This document shows, piece after piece, positions 1 to 8,641 of a stretch of DNA of 56,593 bases. Numbering within the stretch: position 1 is the first letter of the stretch; every line of letters begins with the position of its first letter. The DNA lies in the NCBI GenBank assembly GCA_027531255.1, contig JAPZRU010000029.1, positions 1 to 56,593 on the forward strand, read 5' to 3'. The translations under genes and the position numbers were made by a program. Below the pieces are notes generated by a model, which did not search any database, was not told the DNA's origin, and saw nothing but the letters and a program-made list of their open reading frames with translations. Source of the DNA: Steroidobacteraceae bacterium. GTDB lineage: Bacteria > Pseudomonadota > Gammaproteobacteria > Steroidobacterales > Steroidobacteraceae.

Positions 1-100
1 GCCCGCCGGCGGCGCACGTTGGTGCCCGCGGGCGGGGGGCCCCCCCAGCCCCGGCGGGGTTCCCCGGCCCCCGCGGGTTGCGACCACAGACCGCGTCGGC
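1..100. other. Low-complexity G/C-rich window edge
   Basis: The first ~100 bases are dominated by runs of G and C and break the reading frame of the nuclease gene that enters from the right. Homology-like sequence stops near position 100. The stretch looks like a poor-quality contig end rather than a biological element, although a true GC-rich repeat cannot be excluded from sequence alone. Confidence 0.45.
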
Positions 101-460
101 CCGATCGTAGCGATCGACGTCGACGACCTCGAAGCGGACGATCCTGCCGAAGACCAGGTCAGACAGCGCCTGCTTCGCACGATTGGCTCAGGGCTGGCCG
201 CGCTCCGGCGTGTCGACCTGGTCAATGCGCAGCCGTATCGGAATCGGCTTCTTGCGGCGCGGCGCCCCGAGGCTCATCGCCGCTTCCGCGCTCAGCAGCA
301 CGTCGATCGTATCGCCGTCGACTACGCCGATGACCTCGCCCTCGACCGCGACGGGCGGATCCCGTGCGGACGCCGGCGCGACCGGGAGCCACGGACAGAG
401 CGCGACCGTGCCGACGAGGAGAGCCGAGCGCAGGGTCGGTGCGAACGACACCGAAGGCAC
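101..460 (-). pseudogene. Thermonuclease (SNase-like) family protein, interrupted by an in-frame TGA
   Basis: Staphylococcal-nuclease-fold (SNase/TNase) proteins are exported Ca-dependent nucleases. The reading frame starts at 460 with a signal peptide (about residues 1-32, hydrophobic LLVGTVAL core, Ala-x-Ala end). It then shows the family hallmarks VVDGDTI and IRLRIDQVDTPERGQP. A TGA at 188-190 ends the frame, but the same frame continues past it with ANRAKQALSDLVFGR and a DRY motif, which is exactly what follows in intact SNase proteins. The stop most likely replaces one residue such as Trp. Similarity fades at about 101, where the window edge becomes noisy. It is either a pseudogene or a single-base error. 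Family assignment is secure; function is doubtful. Confidence 0.75.
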
Positions 461-481
461 GGCGCGGCCCGGTGGGGCGAC

Positions 482-1303
482 CTAGCTCTGCAGCCCCGCC
501 GTGATCGCCTGCGAGGCCGTCATCAGCTCCGCGAGCACGGTGTTGCGCATCTGCTCCGGCGTCAGCCGCGAGCTCGGGCAGCAGACGTTCAGCGCCGCGA
601 CCACGTGGCCCTCGGCGTTGCGGATGGGCACCGAGATCGAGCGCAGTCCGACCTCGAGCTCCTGGTCGACGATCGACCAGCCGCCGGCGCGCGCCTCCTC
701 GATCAGCTCGCGCAGCTTCACCTTCGAGACCACCGTGTTCGGCGTGAACTTCACGAGGTTCACGGTCTCGAGGTACTGCTGCAGCTCCGCCTCCGGGCGC
801 GAGGCCAGCAGCACGCGGCCCGTGGAAACCGCGTGCGCGGGCGCGCGGCTGCCGATCGTGATGCCGATGCTGACGAGGCGGTCGGAGTTCGCGCGCGCGA
901 CGTAGACGACGTCGTGACCGTCGAGCACCGCGGCGAACACCGACTCCTTCAGCGTCGCGGCCAGTTGGTTCATGATCGGCTGCGCCACGTCCCAGATGTT
1001 CATCGAGGCCAGCGCGGAGTAGCCGAGCCGCAGGACCTTCGGCCGCAGGCTGAAGTACTTGCCGTCCTGCTGGGCGTAGCCCTCGCGGACCAGCGTCAGC
1101 AGCAACCGGCGCGCGGTCGCGCGCGTCATGGCGGTCGCTCGGGCGACGTCGGACAGCGACATGCGCGGGGTGCTGCGCGTGAACGCGCAGATGACCTCGA
1201 GGCCGCGTGCCAGCGAGTTGACGTAATCCCGGTCGGAGTCGTCGGCGATCGAGTCTCCCGCACCGGGCGACAGTTCCTCGTCCGCGACGTCGACGCCGTT
1301 CAT
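482..1303 (-). CDS. IclR-family transcriptional regulator (PcaR/PcaU/PobR-like)
   Basis: This 273-residue protein has the two-domain IclR layout. An N-terminal winged helix-turn-helix (about residues 35-95, recognition region SDVARATAMTRATARRLL) is followed by a GAF-like effector domain (about 105-268). The wing sequence KYFSLRPKVLRLGYS is typical of the PcaR/PcaU/PobR branch, which controls aromatic and 3-oxoadipate catabolism. It starts 19 bases after the semialdehyde dehydrogenase stop on the same strand, so the two probably form one transcript. Repeated GTTCG-N5-CGCAC motifs occur in the dehydrogenase/aminotransferase promoter and in the 15.8 kb promoter. As I recall, the PcaR operator has the same two half-sites, so this protein is the natural candidate for binding them. 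The effector is unknown; 3-oxoadipate is an inference from pathway context. Confidence 0.9.
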   Translation of the reverse strand: MNGVDVADEELSPGAGDSIADDSDRDYVNSLARGLEVICAFTRSTPRMSLSDVARATAMTRATARRLLLTLVREGYAQQDGKYFSLRPKVLRLGYSALASMNIWDVAQPIMNQLAATLKESVFAAVLDGHDVVYVARANSDRLVSIGITIGSRAPAHAVSTGRVLLASRPEAELQQYLETVNLVKFTPNTVVSKVKLRELIEEARAGGWSIVDQELEVGLRSISVPIRNAEGHVVAALNVCCPSSRLTPEQMRNTVLAELMTASQAITAGLQS

Positions 1304-1322
1304 CCGCTGCTCCCGCCTGCGC

Positions 1323-2789
1323 TCAGAGTCCCTGCGACAGTCCGGCGACGCAGAGGTACTTGGTCTCGAGAAAGTCTTCGATGCCGTGGCGCGAGCCTTC
1401 CCGGCCGAGGCCAGAGGCCTTCAGTCCGCCGAAAGGCGCGCCCTCGTAGGAAGTGTTGCCGGTGTTGACGCCGACGACGCCGAACTCCAGCGCTTCGCCC
1501 ACCCGCCAGACCCGGGCGTTGTCCCGGGTGAAGAAGTAAGCGGCGAGACCGTACTCGGTCGCGTTCGCCAAAGCAATCGCCTCGGCTTCGGTGTCGAAGC
1601 GGAACACCGGAGCCAGCGGCCCGAAGGTCTCCTCGCGCGCGACCTTCATGCCGGCGTGCGCACCGACGATCACGGTCGGCTCGTAGAAAGTGCCGCCGAG
1701 CGCGTGCGGCCGGCCGCCGACCGCGACGCGGCCACCCTGCGCAACCGCGTCATCCACGTGATCGCGGACCTTCGCGACCGCCTCCGCGTCGATCAGCGGG
1801 CCCTGCTCGACGCCGGGCTCGGTGCCCGGCCCGACGCGGAGCTTCGCGACCGCCTCGGTGAGCGCCGCCACGAAGCGGTCGTGGATGCCCGCCTGTACGT
1901 AGATGCGGTTCGCGCAGACGCAGGTCTGGCCGGCGTTGCGGAACTTCGTCTGCAGCGTGCCGGCGACCGCGGTCGCGAGATCGGCGTCGTCGAAGACCAG
2001 CACCGGCGCGTTGCCGCCGAGTTCCAGCGACATCTTCTTGATGGTCGGGGCGCACTTCGCCATCAGGTCGCGGCCGACCTCGGTGGAGCCCGTGAAGGTC
2101 AGCTTGCGCACGCTCTCGTTGACGGCCAGTTCCTCGCCGACCTGCGAGGCGCGGCCGGGCACGACCGAGAACACGCCGGCCGGCACACCGGCGCGCAGCG
2201 CGAGTTCGCCGAGCGCGAGCGCGGACAGCGGCGTCGCGCTCGCCGGCTTCAGCACCATCGTGCAGCCGGCGGCGAGCGCCGGCGCCGCCTTGCGCGGGAT
2301 CATCGCCATCGGGAAGTTCCACGGCGTGATCGCGGCGCAGACGCCGACCGGCTGGCGCAGCACCAGCAGCCGGCGGTCGCGGTCCGGCGTCGGGATCGTC
2401 TCGCCGTAGACGCGCTTCGCCTCCTCGGCGAACCACTCGAAGAACGCGGCCCCGTAGCGGATCTCCGCGCGCGCCTCGGCCAGCGGCTTGCCCTGCTCGG
2501 CGGTCAGCAGCCGGGCGAGGTCCTCCACGTGCTCCAGCACCAGGTCGTGCCAGCGGCGCAGCACCGCCGCGCGCTCCTTCGCGGTGCGGCCGGACCACTC
2601 CGGGAGGGCGCGGGCCGCGGCGTCGATCGCGCGGCGCGCGTCCGCCCGGGTACCCTGCGCGACGCGCGCCAGGACCGCGCTGGTGGCGGGGTCGGTGACC
2701 TCGAAACGGGCGCCGTCGCTGGCCTCGACCCAGGCCCCGTCGATCAGCAGGCCGTCACGCAGCAGGGTGAAATCGGTCAGCGTCGGCAT
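1323..2789 (-). CDS. gabD: NAD(P)-dependent succinate-semialdehyde dehydrogenase-type aldehyde dehydrogenase
   Basis: A 488-residue cytoplasmic aldehyde dehydrogenase that oxidises a semialdehyde to the acid. Family signatures are all present: PWNFPMAM near residue 157, FTGSTEVGR at 232-240 in the cofactor fold, the general-base Glu in SLELGGN (about 256), and the catalytic Cys in FRNAGQTC (Cys290). The stretch FDDAD...FRNAGQTCVCANR is very close to GabD. The ATG at 2787-2789 is preferred over an upstream GTG because the alignable protein begins at MPTLTDF. It is divergent from the aminotransferase operon, and two operator-like motifs lie 34-67 bases upstream. Paired with a class III aminotransferase it suggests omega-amino-acid breakdown. 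The true substrate may be a different semialdehyde. Confidence 0.9.
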   Translation of the reverse strand: MPTLTDFTLLRDGLLIDGAWVEASDGARFEVTDPATSAVLARVAQGTRADARRAIDAAARALPEWSGRTAKERAAVLRRWHDLVLEHVEDLARLLTAEQGKPLAEARAEIRYGAAFFEWFAEEAKRVYGETIPTPDRDRRLLVLRQPVGVCAAITPWNFPMAMIPRKAAPALAAGCTMVLKPASATPLSALALGELALRAGVPAGVFSVVPGRASQVGEELAVNESVRKLTFTGSTEVGRDLMAKCAPTIKKMSLELGGNAPVLVFDDADLATAVAGTLQTKFRNAGQTCVCANRIYVQAGIHDRFVAALTEAVAKLRVGPGTEPGVEQGPLIDAEAVAKVRDHVDDAVAQGGRVAVGGRPHALGGTFYEPTVIVGAHAGMKVAREETFGPLAPVFRFDTEAEAIALANATEYGLAAYFFTRDNARVWRVGEALEFGVVGVNTGNTSYEGAPFGGLKASGLGREGSRHGIEDFLETKYLCVAGLSQGL

Positions 2790-2822
2790 CGGTCTGGTTC
2801 CGTCGGCGAAGGGCGGCGGTAC

Positions 2823-2856
2823 GTTCGCATGGCGCACCAGCGCGCGCAATACGACC
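2823..2856. promoter_or_regulatory. Paired IclR operator-like sites in the gabD / aminotransferase divergent promoter
   Basis: GTTCGCATGGCGCAC occupies 2823-2837. A diverged copy on the opposite strand (GGTCGTATTGCGCGC) occupies 2842-2856. The first differs at only two of 15 positions from the site at 15805, and both fit GTTCG-N5-CGCAC. They sit just upstream of the dehydrogenase start, where a bound regulator could block transcription. Assignment to the IclR protein encoded at 482-1303 is inference from motif, position and my memory of PcaR sites. Confidence 0.6.
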
Positions 2857-2939
2857 ACGTTCCGGCGCCTTGCGGACGTGGACCGGGCCCGGACGCGGCG
2901 TGGTGCGCCGCGTCGATCTCTAACATTATCAGAGGTTTG

Positions 2940-2953
2940 GTTCGATAGCGTCC
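2940..2953. promoter_or_regulatory. Possible third IclR operator (shortened spacer)
   Basis: GTTCGATAGCGTCC keeps the GTTCG half-site and a partial CG-half with a 4-base spacer. It lies 110 bases upstream of the aminotransferase start, on the operon side of the divergent promoter. It is weaker than the 2823 site and could be chance. Confidence 0.3.
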
Positions 2954-3062
2954 GGTGGGCCGCACGCTGTCTTGCTCAAGCCGACCGATCCCGCTTGAAT
3001 ACGCGAACATTTGTACGTCGGCGCTCCGGCCGGTCCGGTCGCGCGCCGGCCATGGAGACCCG

Positions 3063-4493
3063 ATGGCCACGCACCCGCACCCGGACACCGGCGCCCGCGC
3101 GCCGCGTTCAGCGGCCGAGCTGGTCGATCTCGACCGGCGCTACGCCTTCCACCCGTTCACCGCGCTCGCCGACCACGAGCGCGAGGGCGCGGTCGCGATG
3201 ATGGTGCGCGGCGAGGGCGTGAAGCTGTGGGACGCGAACGGTCGCGAGTACGTCGACGCGATGGCGGGGCTCTGGTGCGTCAACGTCGGCTACGGCCGCC
3301 GCGAGCTCGCCGACGCGATGCACGCCCAGGCGCTGCGGCTGCCGTACTGCCACGCCTTCTCCTCGCTCGCCGCGGACGCGCCGGCGCTGCTCTCGGAGCG
3401 GCTGATCCGGATGGCGCCGGGTGCGATGTCCAAGGTGTTCTTCGGCAACTCGGGCTCGGACGCGAACGACACGCAGGCGAAGATCGTCTGGTACTACAAC
3501 AACGTGCGCGGCCGGCCGGCGAAGAAGAAGATCATCGCGCGCCTGCGGGGCTACCACGGCGTCACCGTGATGTCCGCCGGCATGACGGGCCTGCCCGGCC
3601 TGCACGCCGGCTTCGACCTGCCGCTGCCGCAGATCCGCCACGTGAAGGCGCCGCACCGGCTCTGGGAAGGCTGGGGCCTGACCGACGCGCAGTTCGTCGC
3701 GAAGCTGGTCGAGGACCTCGAGCGGACGATCGCGCAGGAGGGCGCGGACACGATCGGCGCGATGATCGCGGAGCCGATCCAGGGCGCCGGCGGCGTGATC
3801 GTGCCGCCGCCCGGCTACTTCGCCGCGATCCAGCCGATCCTGAAGCGCCACGACATCCTGCTGATCGCGGACGAGGTCATCTGCGGCTTCGGCCGGCTCG
3901 GCACGCGCTTCGGCTGCGACGCCTTCGGCGTCGTGCCGGACCTGATCACCGTCGCGAAGGGCCTGACGTCCGCGTACTTCCCGCTGTCCGGCGTGCTCGT
4001 CTCCGAGAACGTCTGGAGCGTGCTGAAGGAGGGCGGCGCGAAGTACGGACCCTTCGGCCACGGCTACACCTACAGCTCGCACCCGATCGGGGCCGCGGTC
4101 GCGCTCGCCAACCTCGACCTGCTGGAGCGCGAGGACCTGATCGGGCAGGCCGGCCGTCGCGGCCTGCACCTGCACCGGCGGCTGCGCGAGGCCTTCGACG
4201 ACCACCCGCTGGTCGGCGAAGTCCGCGGCCAGGGCCTGATCGCCGCGGTCGAGTTCGTCGCGCGCCGCGACCCGCCGCAGGCGTTCCCGGCGAGCGCGAA
4301 GGTCGGCGCGCGGATCACCGCGGCCGCCCGCGCGCGCGGCCTGATCACGCGCGCGCTGCCGGCCTCGGACACGATCGCGTTCTCGCCGCCGTTCGTGATC
4401 TCGGAGGCCGAGATCGACTTCGCGGTGAACGCGGCGCGCGCGGCCGTGGACCAGGTCGCCGCGGAACTCGCGGCGGAAGGAGCGCTGCCGTGA
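3063..4493 (+). CDS. Class III (omega) aminotransferase, PLP-dependent
   Basis: A 476-residue fold-type I aminotransferase that moves an amino group from an omega-amino acid or amine to a keto acid such as pyruvate. The PLP-binding lysine is Lys299 in TVAKGLTSAYFPLSG. The conserved Asp that contacts the pyridine nitrogen is Asp270 in LIADEVICGFGR. FGNSGSDANDTQ (about 128-138) binds the cofactor phosphate. It resembles beta-alanine/omega-amino acid:pyruvate and putrescine transaminases. The ATG at 3063 follows a GGAGACCCG ribosome site. It is the first gene of a rightward operon and shares a GTGA overlap with the next gene. Divergent gabD would oxidise the semialdehyde it produces. The exact substrate cannot be read from sequence. 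Confidence 0.9.
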   Translation: MATHPHPDTGARAPRSAAELVDLDRRYAFHPFTALADHEREGAVAMMVRGEGVKLWDANGREYVDAMAGLWCVNVGYGRRELADAMHAQALRLPYCHAFSSLAADAPALLSERLIRMAPGAMSKVFFGNSGSDANDTQAKIVWYYNNVRGRPAKKKIIARLRGYHGVTVMSAGMTGLPGLHAGFDLPLPQIRHVKAPHRLWEGWGLTDAQFVAKLVEDLERTIAQEGADTIGAMIAEPIQGAGGVIVPPPGYFAAIQPILKRHDILLIADEVICGFGRLGTRFGCDAFGVVPDLITVAKGLTSAYFPLSGVLVSENVWSVLKEGGAKYGPFGHGYTYSSHPIGAAVALANLDLLEREDLIGQAGRRGLHLHRRLREAFDDHPLVGEVRGQGLIAAVEFVARRDPPQAFPASAKVGARITAAARARGLITRALPASDTIAFSPPFVISEAEIDFAVNAARAAVDQVAAELAAEGALP

Positions 4494-5884
4494 GCCGTGC
4501 CCATCCCTGGATGCCGAATTCCACGCCCGAGGCGCGCGCGCAGCTGCTGCGGCACCTCGGCGTGTCCTCGTCGGAGGAGCTGTTCGCGCAGATCCCGGCC
4601 GAGCACCGCGCGCGCGGCTTCGAGGGCATGCCGCCCGCGATCACCGCGGAGCACGAGCTCGCGCGCCACGTCGGCGACATCCTCGCGCGCAACGAGGACC
4701 CGACGAAGGTGCTGAGCTTCCTCGGCGGCGGGCTGTGGCGCCACCACGTGCCGGCGGTCTGCGACGAGCTGGTGCGCCGCACGGAGTTCACGACCAACGT
4801 CTGGGGCACGCCGTCCTCCGACCACGGCCGCAACCAGGTGTGGTTCGAGTTCCAGAGCCAGCTCGGCGAGCTGCTCGACCTGGAGCTGGTCGGGCTCCCC
4901 GTCTACAGCTGGGGCACCGCGATCGGCAACGCGCTGCGGATGGCGGCGAGGATGACCGGCCGGCGCACGGTGCTGGTGCCGCACTGCATGGATCCGGACC
5001 GCCGCGGCGTGGTCGCGAACTTCTGCGAGCCGGAAGGCACCGGCACGCACCTGCGCGTCGTCGAGGTCGCGGCCGACGCCGCGGGCCGGCTCGACCTCGG
5101 CGACCTGCGCGCGAAGCTCTCCGCCGACGTCGCCGCCGTCTACTTCGAGAACCCCGCGTACCTCGGCGCGATCGAGACCGGCGCCGCCGAGATCGCGCGG
5201 CTCGCGCGCGCCGCCGGCGCCGAAACGATCGCCGGCGTCGATCCGGTGTCGCTCGGCGTGCTGGCGCCGCCGTCCGCGTACGGCGCGGACATCGCGGTCG
5301 GGTCTACGCAGCCGCTCGGCGTGCACGTCGCCTGCGGCGGCGGCGTCGGCGGCTTCATCAGTAGCCGCGACGAGCCGCGCTACGCGAAGGAGTACCCGAC
5401 GCTGCTGCTGAGCGCGACGGAGACGGTCGCCGGCGAGCTGGCGTACTCGCTCGCGCTGTTCCACCAGAGCTCCTACGGCTCGCGCGAGGACGGCAAGGAC
5501 TGGACCGGCAACTCGACCTACCTCTACACGGTCGCGAACGCCGCCTACATGGCGCTGCTCGGCCCGCAGGGCTTCCGCGAGCTCGGCGAGACGATCGTCG
5601 CGCGCGCGCGCTACGCCGCGACGCTGCTGGCCGCGGTGCCGGGTGTCGCGGTCGTGAACGGCGACGCCTGCTTCAAGGAGTTCGTCGTCGACTTCGCCGG
5701 CACGGGGAAGACGGTCGCGGCGATCGACGCCGCGCTGCGCGCGCGCGGCATCCACGGCGGCGTCGACCTCTCGAAGGCCTTCCCGGAGCTCGGCCAGCGC
5801 GCGCTCTACTGCGTGACCGAACTGCACACCGAAGCCGACCTGCGGCGTCTCGCCGCCGCCCTGACGGAGGTCTGCGCCCGATGA
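4490..5884 (+). CDS. Glycine dehydrogenase (decarboxylating) subunit 1-like protein, divergent GcvPA paralogue
   Basis: A 464-residue relative of the alpha subunit of two-subunit P-protein (GcvPA), a PLP fold-type I protein lacking its own PLP lysine. Full-length similarity is clear, but signature segments differ from real GcvPA. The TPYQPExSQG-type motif reads WGTPSSDHGRNQVWFE, and the GEGQ..G..L..GGP segment reads GSTQPLGVHVACGGG. The GTG start at 4490 overlaps the aminotransferase TGA (GTGA) and follows GGAAGG at a suitable distance. It shares an ATGA overlap with the GcvPB-like gene, so the two are almost certainly made in equal amounts. No gcvT, gcvH or lpd is present in the window. Family membership is secure; action on glycine is doubtful and a different amino acid is plausible. 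Confidence 0.85.
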   Translation: MSRAHPWMPNSTPEARAQLLRHLGVSSSEELFAQIPAEHRARGFEGMPPAITAEHELARHVGDILARNEDPTKVLSFLGGGLWRHHVPAVCDELVRRTEFTTNVWGTPSSDHGRNQVWFEFQSQLGELLDLELVGLPVYSWGTAIGNALRMAARMTGRRTVLVPHCMDPDRRGVVANFCEPEGTGTHLRVVEVAADAAGRLDLGDLRAKLSADVAAVYFENPAYLGAIETGAAEIARLARAAGAETIAGVDPVSLGVLAPPSAYGADIAVGSTQPLGVHVACGGGVGGFISSRDEPRYAKEYPTLLLSATETVAGELAYSLALFHQSSYGSREDGKDWTGNSTYLYTVANAAYMALLGPQGFRELGETIVARARYAATLLAAVPGVAVVNGDACFKEFVVDFAGTGKTVAAIDAALRARGIHGGVDLSKAFPELGQRALYCVTELHTEADLRRLAAALTEVCAR

Positions 5885-7440
5885 GTGGGACCACGAAGCT
5901 GCGCCGCTACCACGCCGCGGTCTGGGACGAGCCGCTGGTGCTCGAGATGGGCGCGCCCGGCCGCCGTGGCCAGCACTACGGCGCGCCCTCCGACGGGATC
6001 CGCGCCGCCGTCGGCGATCCCGCCGCCCTGATCCCCGCCGCGATGCGCCGCGCCGCGCCGCCGGCGCTCCCCGAGATCAGCGAGCCGGACGTGCTGCGCC
6101 ACTACCTGCATCTCGCGCAGGAGACGCTCGGCATGATGGGCATCAGCCTGTTCGGCACCTGCACGATGAAGTACAACCCGCGGCTCGGCGAGGCGCTCGC
6201 CGTCGACCCGCGCTTCGCGGAGCTGCACCCGCTGCAGCACGAGGACACGCTGCAGGGCGTGCTCGAGATCGTCTGGCGCTTCGACCAGGTGCTGCGCGCG
6301 CTGTCCGGCATGGACCAGTACGTGTTCCAGGCCGGGGGCGGCGCGGCCGCCGCCTACACCCACGTCTGCGTCACGCGCGCGTGGCTCGCGGCGCGGGGCG
6401 AGCTCGGCAAGCGCAACCAGATCATCACCAGCATCCAGTCGCACCCCTGCAACCCGGCGACCGCCGCCGCGGCGGGCTTCGAGGTCGTGACGCTGATGCT
6501 CGACGAGAAGGGCTACCCCTCGCTCGACGCGCTGAAGGCCGCGGTCTCGGACCGCACCGCCGCGCTGATGATCAACAACCCGGACGACATGGGCCTCTAC
6601 AACCCGCACATCGCGGAGTGGGTGCGGATCGTCCACGAGGCCGGCGGGCTGTGCTTCTACGACCACGCGAACTTCAACGGCGTGATGAGCAAGATCCGCG
6701 CGGCGGACCTCGGCTTCGACGCCTGCATGTTCATGCTGCACAAGACCTTCGGCGTCTCGAAGGGCGGCGGCGGGCCGGCGGTCGGCGCCTACGGCTGCCG
6801 CGAGCACCTCGTGCCGTACCTGCCCGGGCCGCTGGTCGCGAAGGAGGGCGAGCGCTACGCCCTGCGGTCGCCCGGCCCGCACTCCGCCGGCAAGGTCCGC
6901 GAGTACCTCGGCAACGTGCAGCAGGTGCTGAAGGCCTACGTCTGGGCGCGCGGCATGGGCCTCGAGGGCATCCGCGAGGCCTCGGACATGTCCGTGATCC
7001 TGAACAACTACATGGAGAAGGAGCTGCTGAAGATCCGCGGCGTCACGCGCTCCCACCCGGGCGTCGACGGCTGGCGGATGGAGATGACGCGCTTCAGCCT
7101 CGAGCAGCTGTACCAGGACACCGGCGTCAGCGTGTTCGACGTGCAGAACCGGATGGTGGACTTCGGCATCGACGCCTTCTGGCTCGCGCACGAGCCCTGG
7201 GTCGTGCCGCACCCGTTCACGCCGGAGGCCGGCGAGATGTGGTCGAAGGAGGACGTCGACTACTGGATCGCCGTGCTGAAGCAGATCTCCGACGAGGCCT
7301 ACACGAACCCGGAGATCGTGAGGACGGCGCCGCACAACCAGGCCGTGAAGAAGCTCAGGGGCGAGTCGCTGGACGACCCCGCGAACTGGGCGATGACCTG
7401 GCGCGCGTACCGGCGCAAGCGCGCCGCCCGGGCCGGCTGA
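5881..7440 (+). CDS. Glycine dehydrogenase (decarboxylating) subunit 2-like protein, divergent GcvPB paralogue
   Basis: A 519-residue PLP-binding partner of the preceding protein. It keeps GTCTMKYNP (about 92-100), NPATAAAAGF (about 191-200) and the Schiff-base lysine Lys288 in LHKTF. Canonical GcvPB reads HKTF..PHGGGGPG and AHGTNPAT; here these are HKTFGVSKGGGGPA and SHPCNPAT, so the pocket beside PLP has changed. The PLP chemistry should be intact (decarboxylation or a related carbanion reaction). Transfer to a lipoyl H-protein is questionable, because no H-protein gene is present and the contact motif differs. ATGA overlap with the upstream gene. The ATP-NAD-kinase-like gene follows after 16 bases. 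Confidence 0.85.
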   Translation: MSGTTKLRRYHAAVWDEPLVLEMGAPGRRGQHYGAPSDGIRAAVGDPAALIPAAMRRAAPPALPEISEPDVLRHYLHLAQETLGMMGISLFGTCTMKYNPRLGEALAVDPRFAELHPLQHEDTLQGVLEIVWRFDQVLRALSGMDQYVFQAGGGAAAAYTHVCVTRAWLAARGELGKRNQIITSIQSHPCNPATAAAAGFEVVTLMLDEKGYPSLDALKAAVSDRTAALMINNPDDMGLYNPHIAEWVRIVHEAGGLCFYDHANFNGVMSKIRAADLGFDACMFMLHKTFGVSKGGGGPAVGAYGCREHLVPYLPGPLVAKEGERYALRSPGPHSAGKVREYLGNVQQVLKAYVWARGMGLEGIREASDMSVILNNYMEKELLKIRGVTRSHPGVDGWRMEMTRFSLEQLYQDTGVSVFDVQNRMVDFGIDAFWLAHEPWVVPHPFTPEAGEMWSKEDVDYWIAVLKQISDEAYTNPEIVRTAPHNQAVKKLRGESLDDPANWAMTWRAYRRKRAARAG

Positions 7441-7456
7441 GCGCGCGGCGCGACCG

Positions 7457-8608
7457 ATGGCGACCCGCGTCCCCCGGCTCGGTCTCGTCGTCAACCCGCT
7501 CGCCGGCCTCGGCGGTGCGGTCGGCCTGAAGGGCTCGGACGGCGCGCTCGCGGCCCGGGCGCGCGCGCTCGGCGCCGAACCCGTGGCGCCCGCGCGCGCC
7601 GGACGGCTGCTGCGGCACCTCGCCGCGTGGGCGCCGCTGCCGGAGATCGTCACCTGCGCCGGGGACATGGGCGAGAGGCTGGCGCGCGAGGCGGGCTTCG
7701 CCCCGCGGATCGCGTTCGCGCCCGCGGGGCGCGACACGCACGCCGCGGACACCCAGGCGGCGGTGCGCGCGCTCGCGCGACTGCCGGTGGACCTGCTGCT
7801 GTTCGTCGGCGGCGACGGCACGGCGCGCGACGTGCTCGCGGCGCTCGCCGCGCACTCGGCGGCGGGCAGCGCGCTGCCGCCGCCGGTGCTCGGCGTGCCG
7901 GCCGGCGTGAAGATGCACTCCGGCGTGTTCGCCACCGGTCCGCGCGCGGCGGGCGAGGTCGCGCAGCGCTGGTGGAGCACCGGCTGCGGCGTCGAGGACG
8001 CCGAGGTCGTCGACCGCGAGCCGGCGGCGGACGGCTCGCCGAGCGGGCCGGTCCGCCTCTACGGCGCGCTGCGGGTGCCGCGCGTCCGCGAGCGCCTGCA
8101 GCGTGCGAAGGCGCAGGGCGCCGACGGCGACGCGCTGCTCGAGGGCGCCTGCGAGCGCATCGCCGTGCTGGCCCGCGACGAGCGCGTGACGCTGCTCGGT
8201 CCCGGCTCCACGCTGCGGCGGATCAAGCGGCGCCTCGGCTTCGAGGGCACGCTGCTCGGCGTCGACGCGGTCCGCGGCGGCGTGCCGCTGGCGGTCGACG
8301 CGGGCGAGCGGCGGCTGCTGGAACTGGTCGAGAGCACGCCCGCCCGGATCGTCGTCACCGCGATCGGCGGCCAGGGCTTCGTGTTCGGCCGGGGCAACCA
8401 GCCGCTGAGCCCGCGGGTGATCCGCGCCGTCGGCCTCGAGAACGTGATCGTCGTCGCCTCGGCCACCAAGCTGGCGACGCTGCCGGGCAGCGCGCTCTAC
8501 GTCGACACCGGCGATCCGGCGCTCGACCGCGCGCTCGCCGGGCACCGGTCCGTGATCACGGGCGCGCAGCGCCAGTCGATCTGCCGCGTGCGCGCGGCGG
8601 ATGCCTGA
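7457..8608 (+). CDS. ATP-NAD kinase-like protein (AcoX/COG3199 type)
   Basis: A 383-residue cytoplasmic protein with the NAD-kinase/diacylglycerol-kinase nucleotide motif GGDGTARD (residues 118-125) and an N-terminal LGLVVNPLAGLGG segment characteristic of the AcoX-like group of predicted ATP-NAD kinases. These are often encoded in catabolic operons (acetoin, for example) and are poorly characterised biochemically. The C-terminal GGQGFVFGRGNQ and the TKLATLPGSALYVDTGD segment also match this group. It lies 16 bases after the GcvPB-like gene and 33 before the M24 peptidase. It may adjust NAD/NADP supply or phosphorylate a pathway intermediate; both are inferences. Confidence 0.8.
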   Translation: MATRVPRLGLVVNPLAGLGGAVGLKGSDGALAARARALGAEPVAPARAGRLLRHLAAWAPLPEIVTCAGDMGERLAREAGFAPRIAFAPAGRDTHAADTQAAVRALARLPVDLLLFVGGDGTARDVLAALAAHSAAGSALPPPVLGVPAGVKMHSGVFATGPRAAGEVAQRWWSTGCGVEDAEVVDREPAADGSPSGPVRLYGALRVPRVRERLQRAKAQGADGDALLEGACERIAVLARDERVTLLGPGSTLRRIKRRLGFEGTLLGVDAVRGGVPLAVDAGERRLLELVESTPARIVVTAIGGQGFVFGRGNQPLSPRVIRAVGLENVIVVASATKLATLPGSALYVDTGDPALDRALAGHRSVITGAQRQSICRVRAADA

Positions 8609-8641
8609 ACACGCCGAACCATCGACGCAGGGGGAAATCGA

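Noticed and set aside
4490-7440. Canonical glycine cleavage system
   Set aside because: No gcvT, gcvH or lpd in the window, and several P-protein signature residues are changed. The name is kept only at the level of 'like'.
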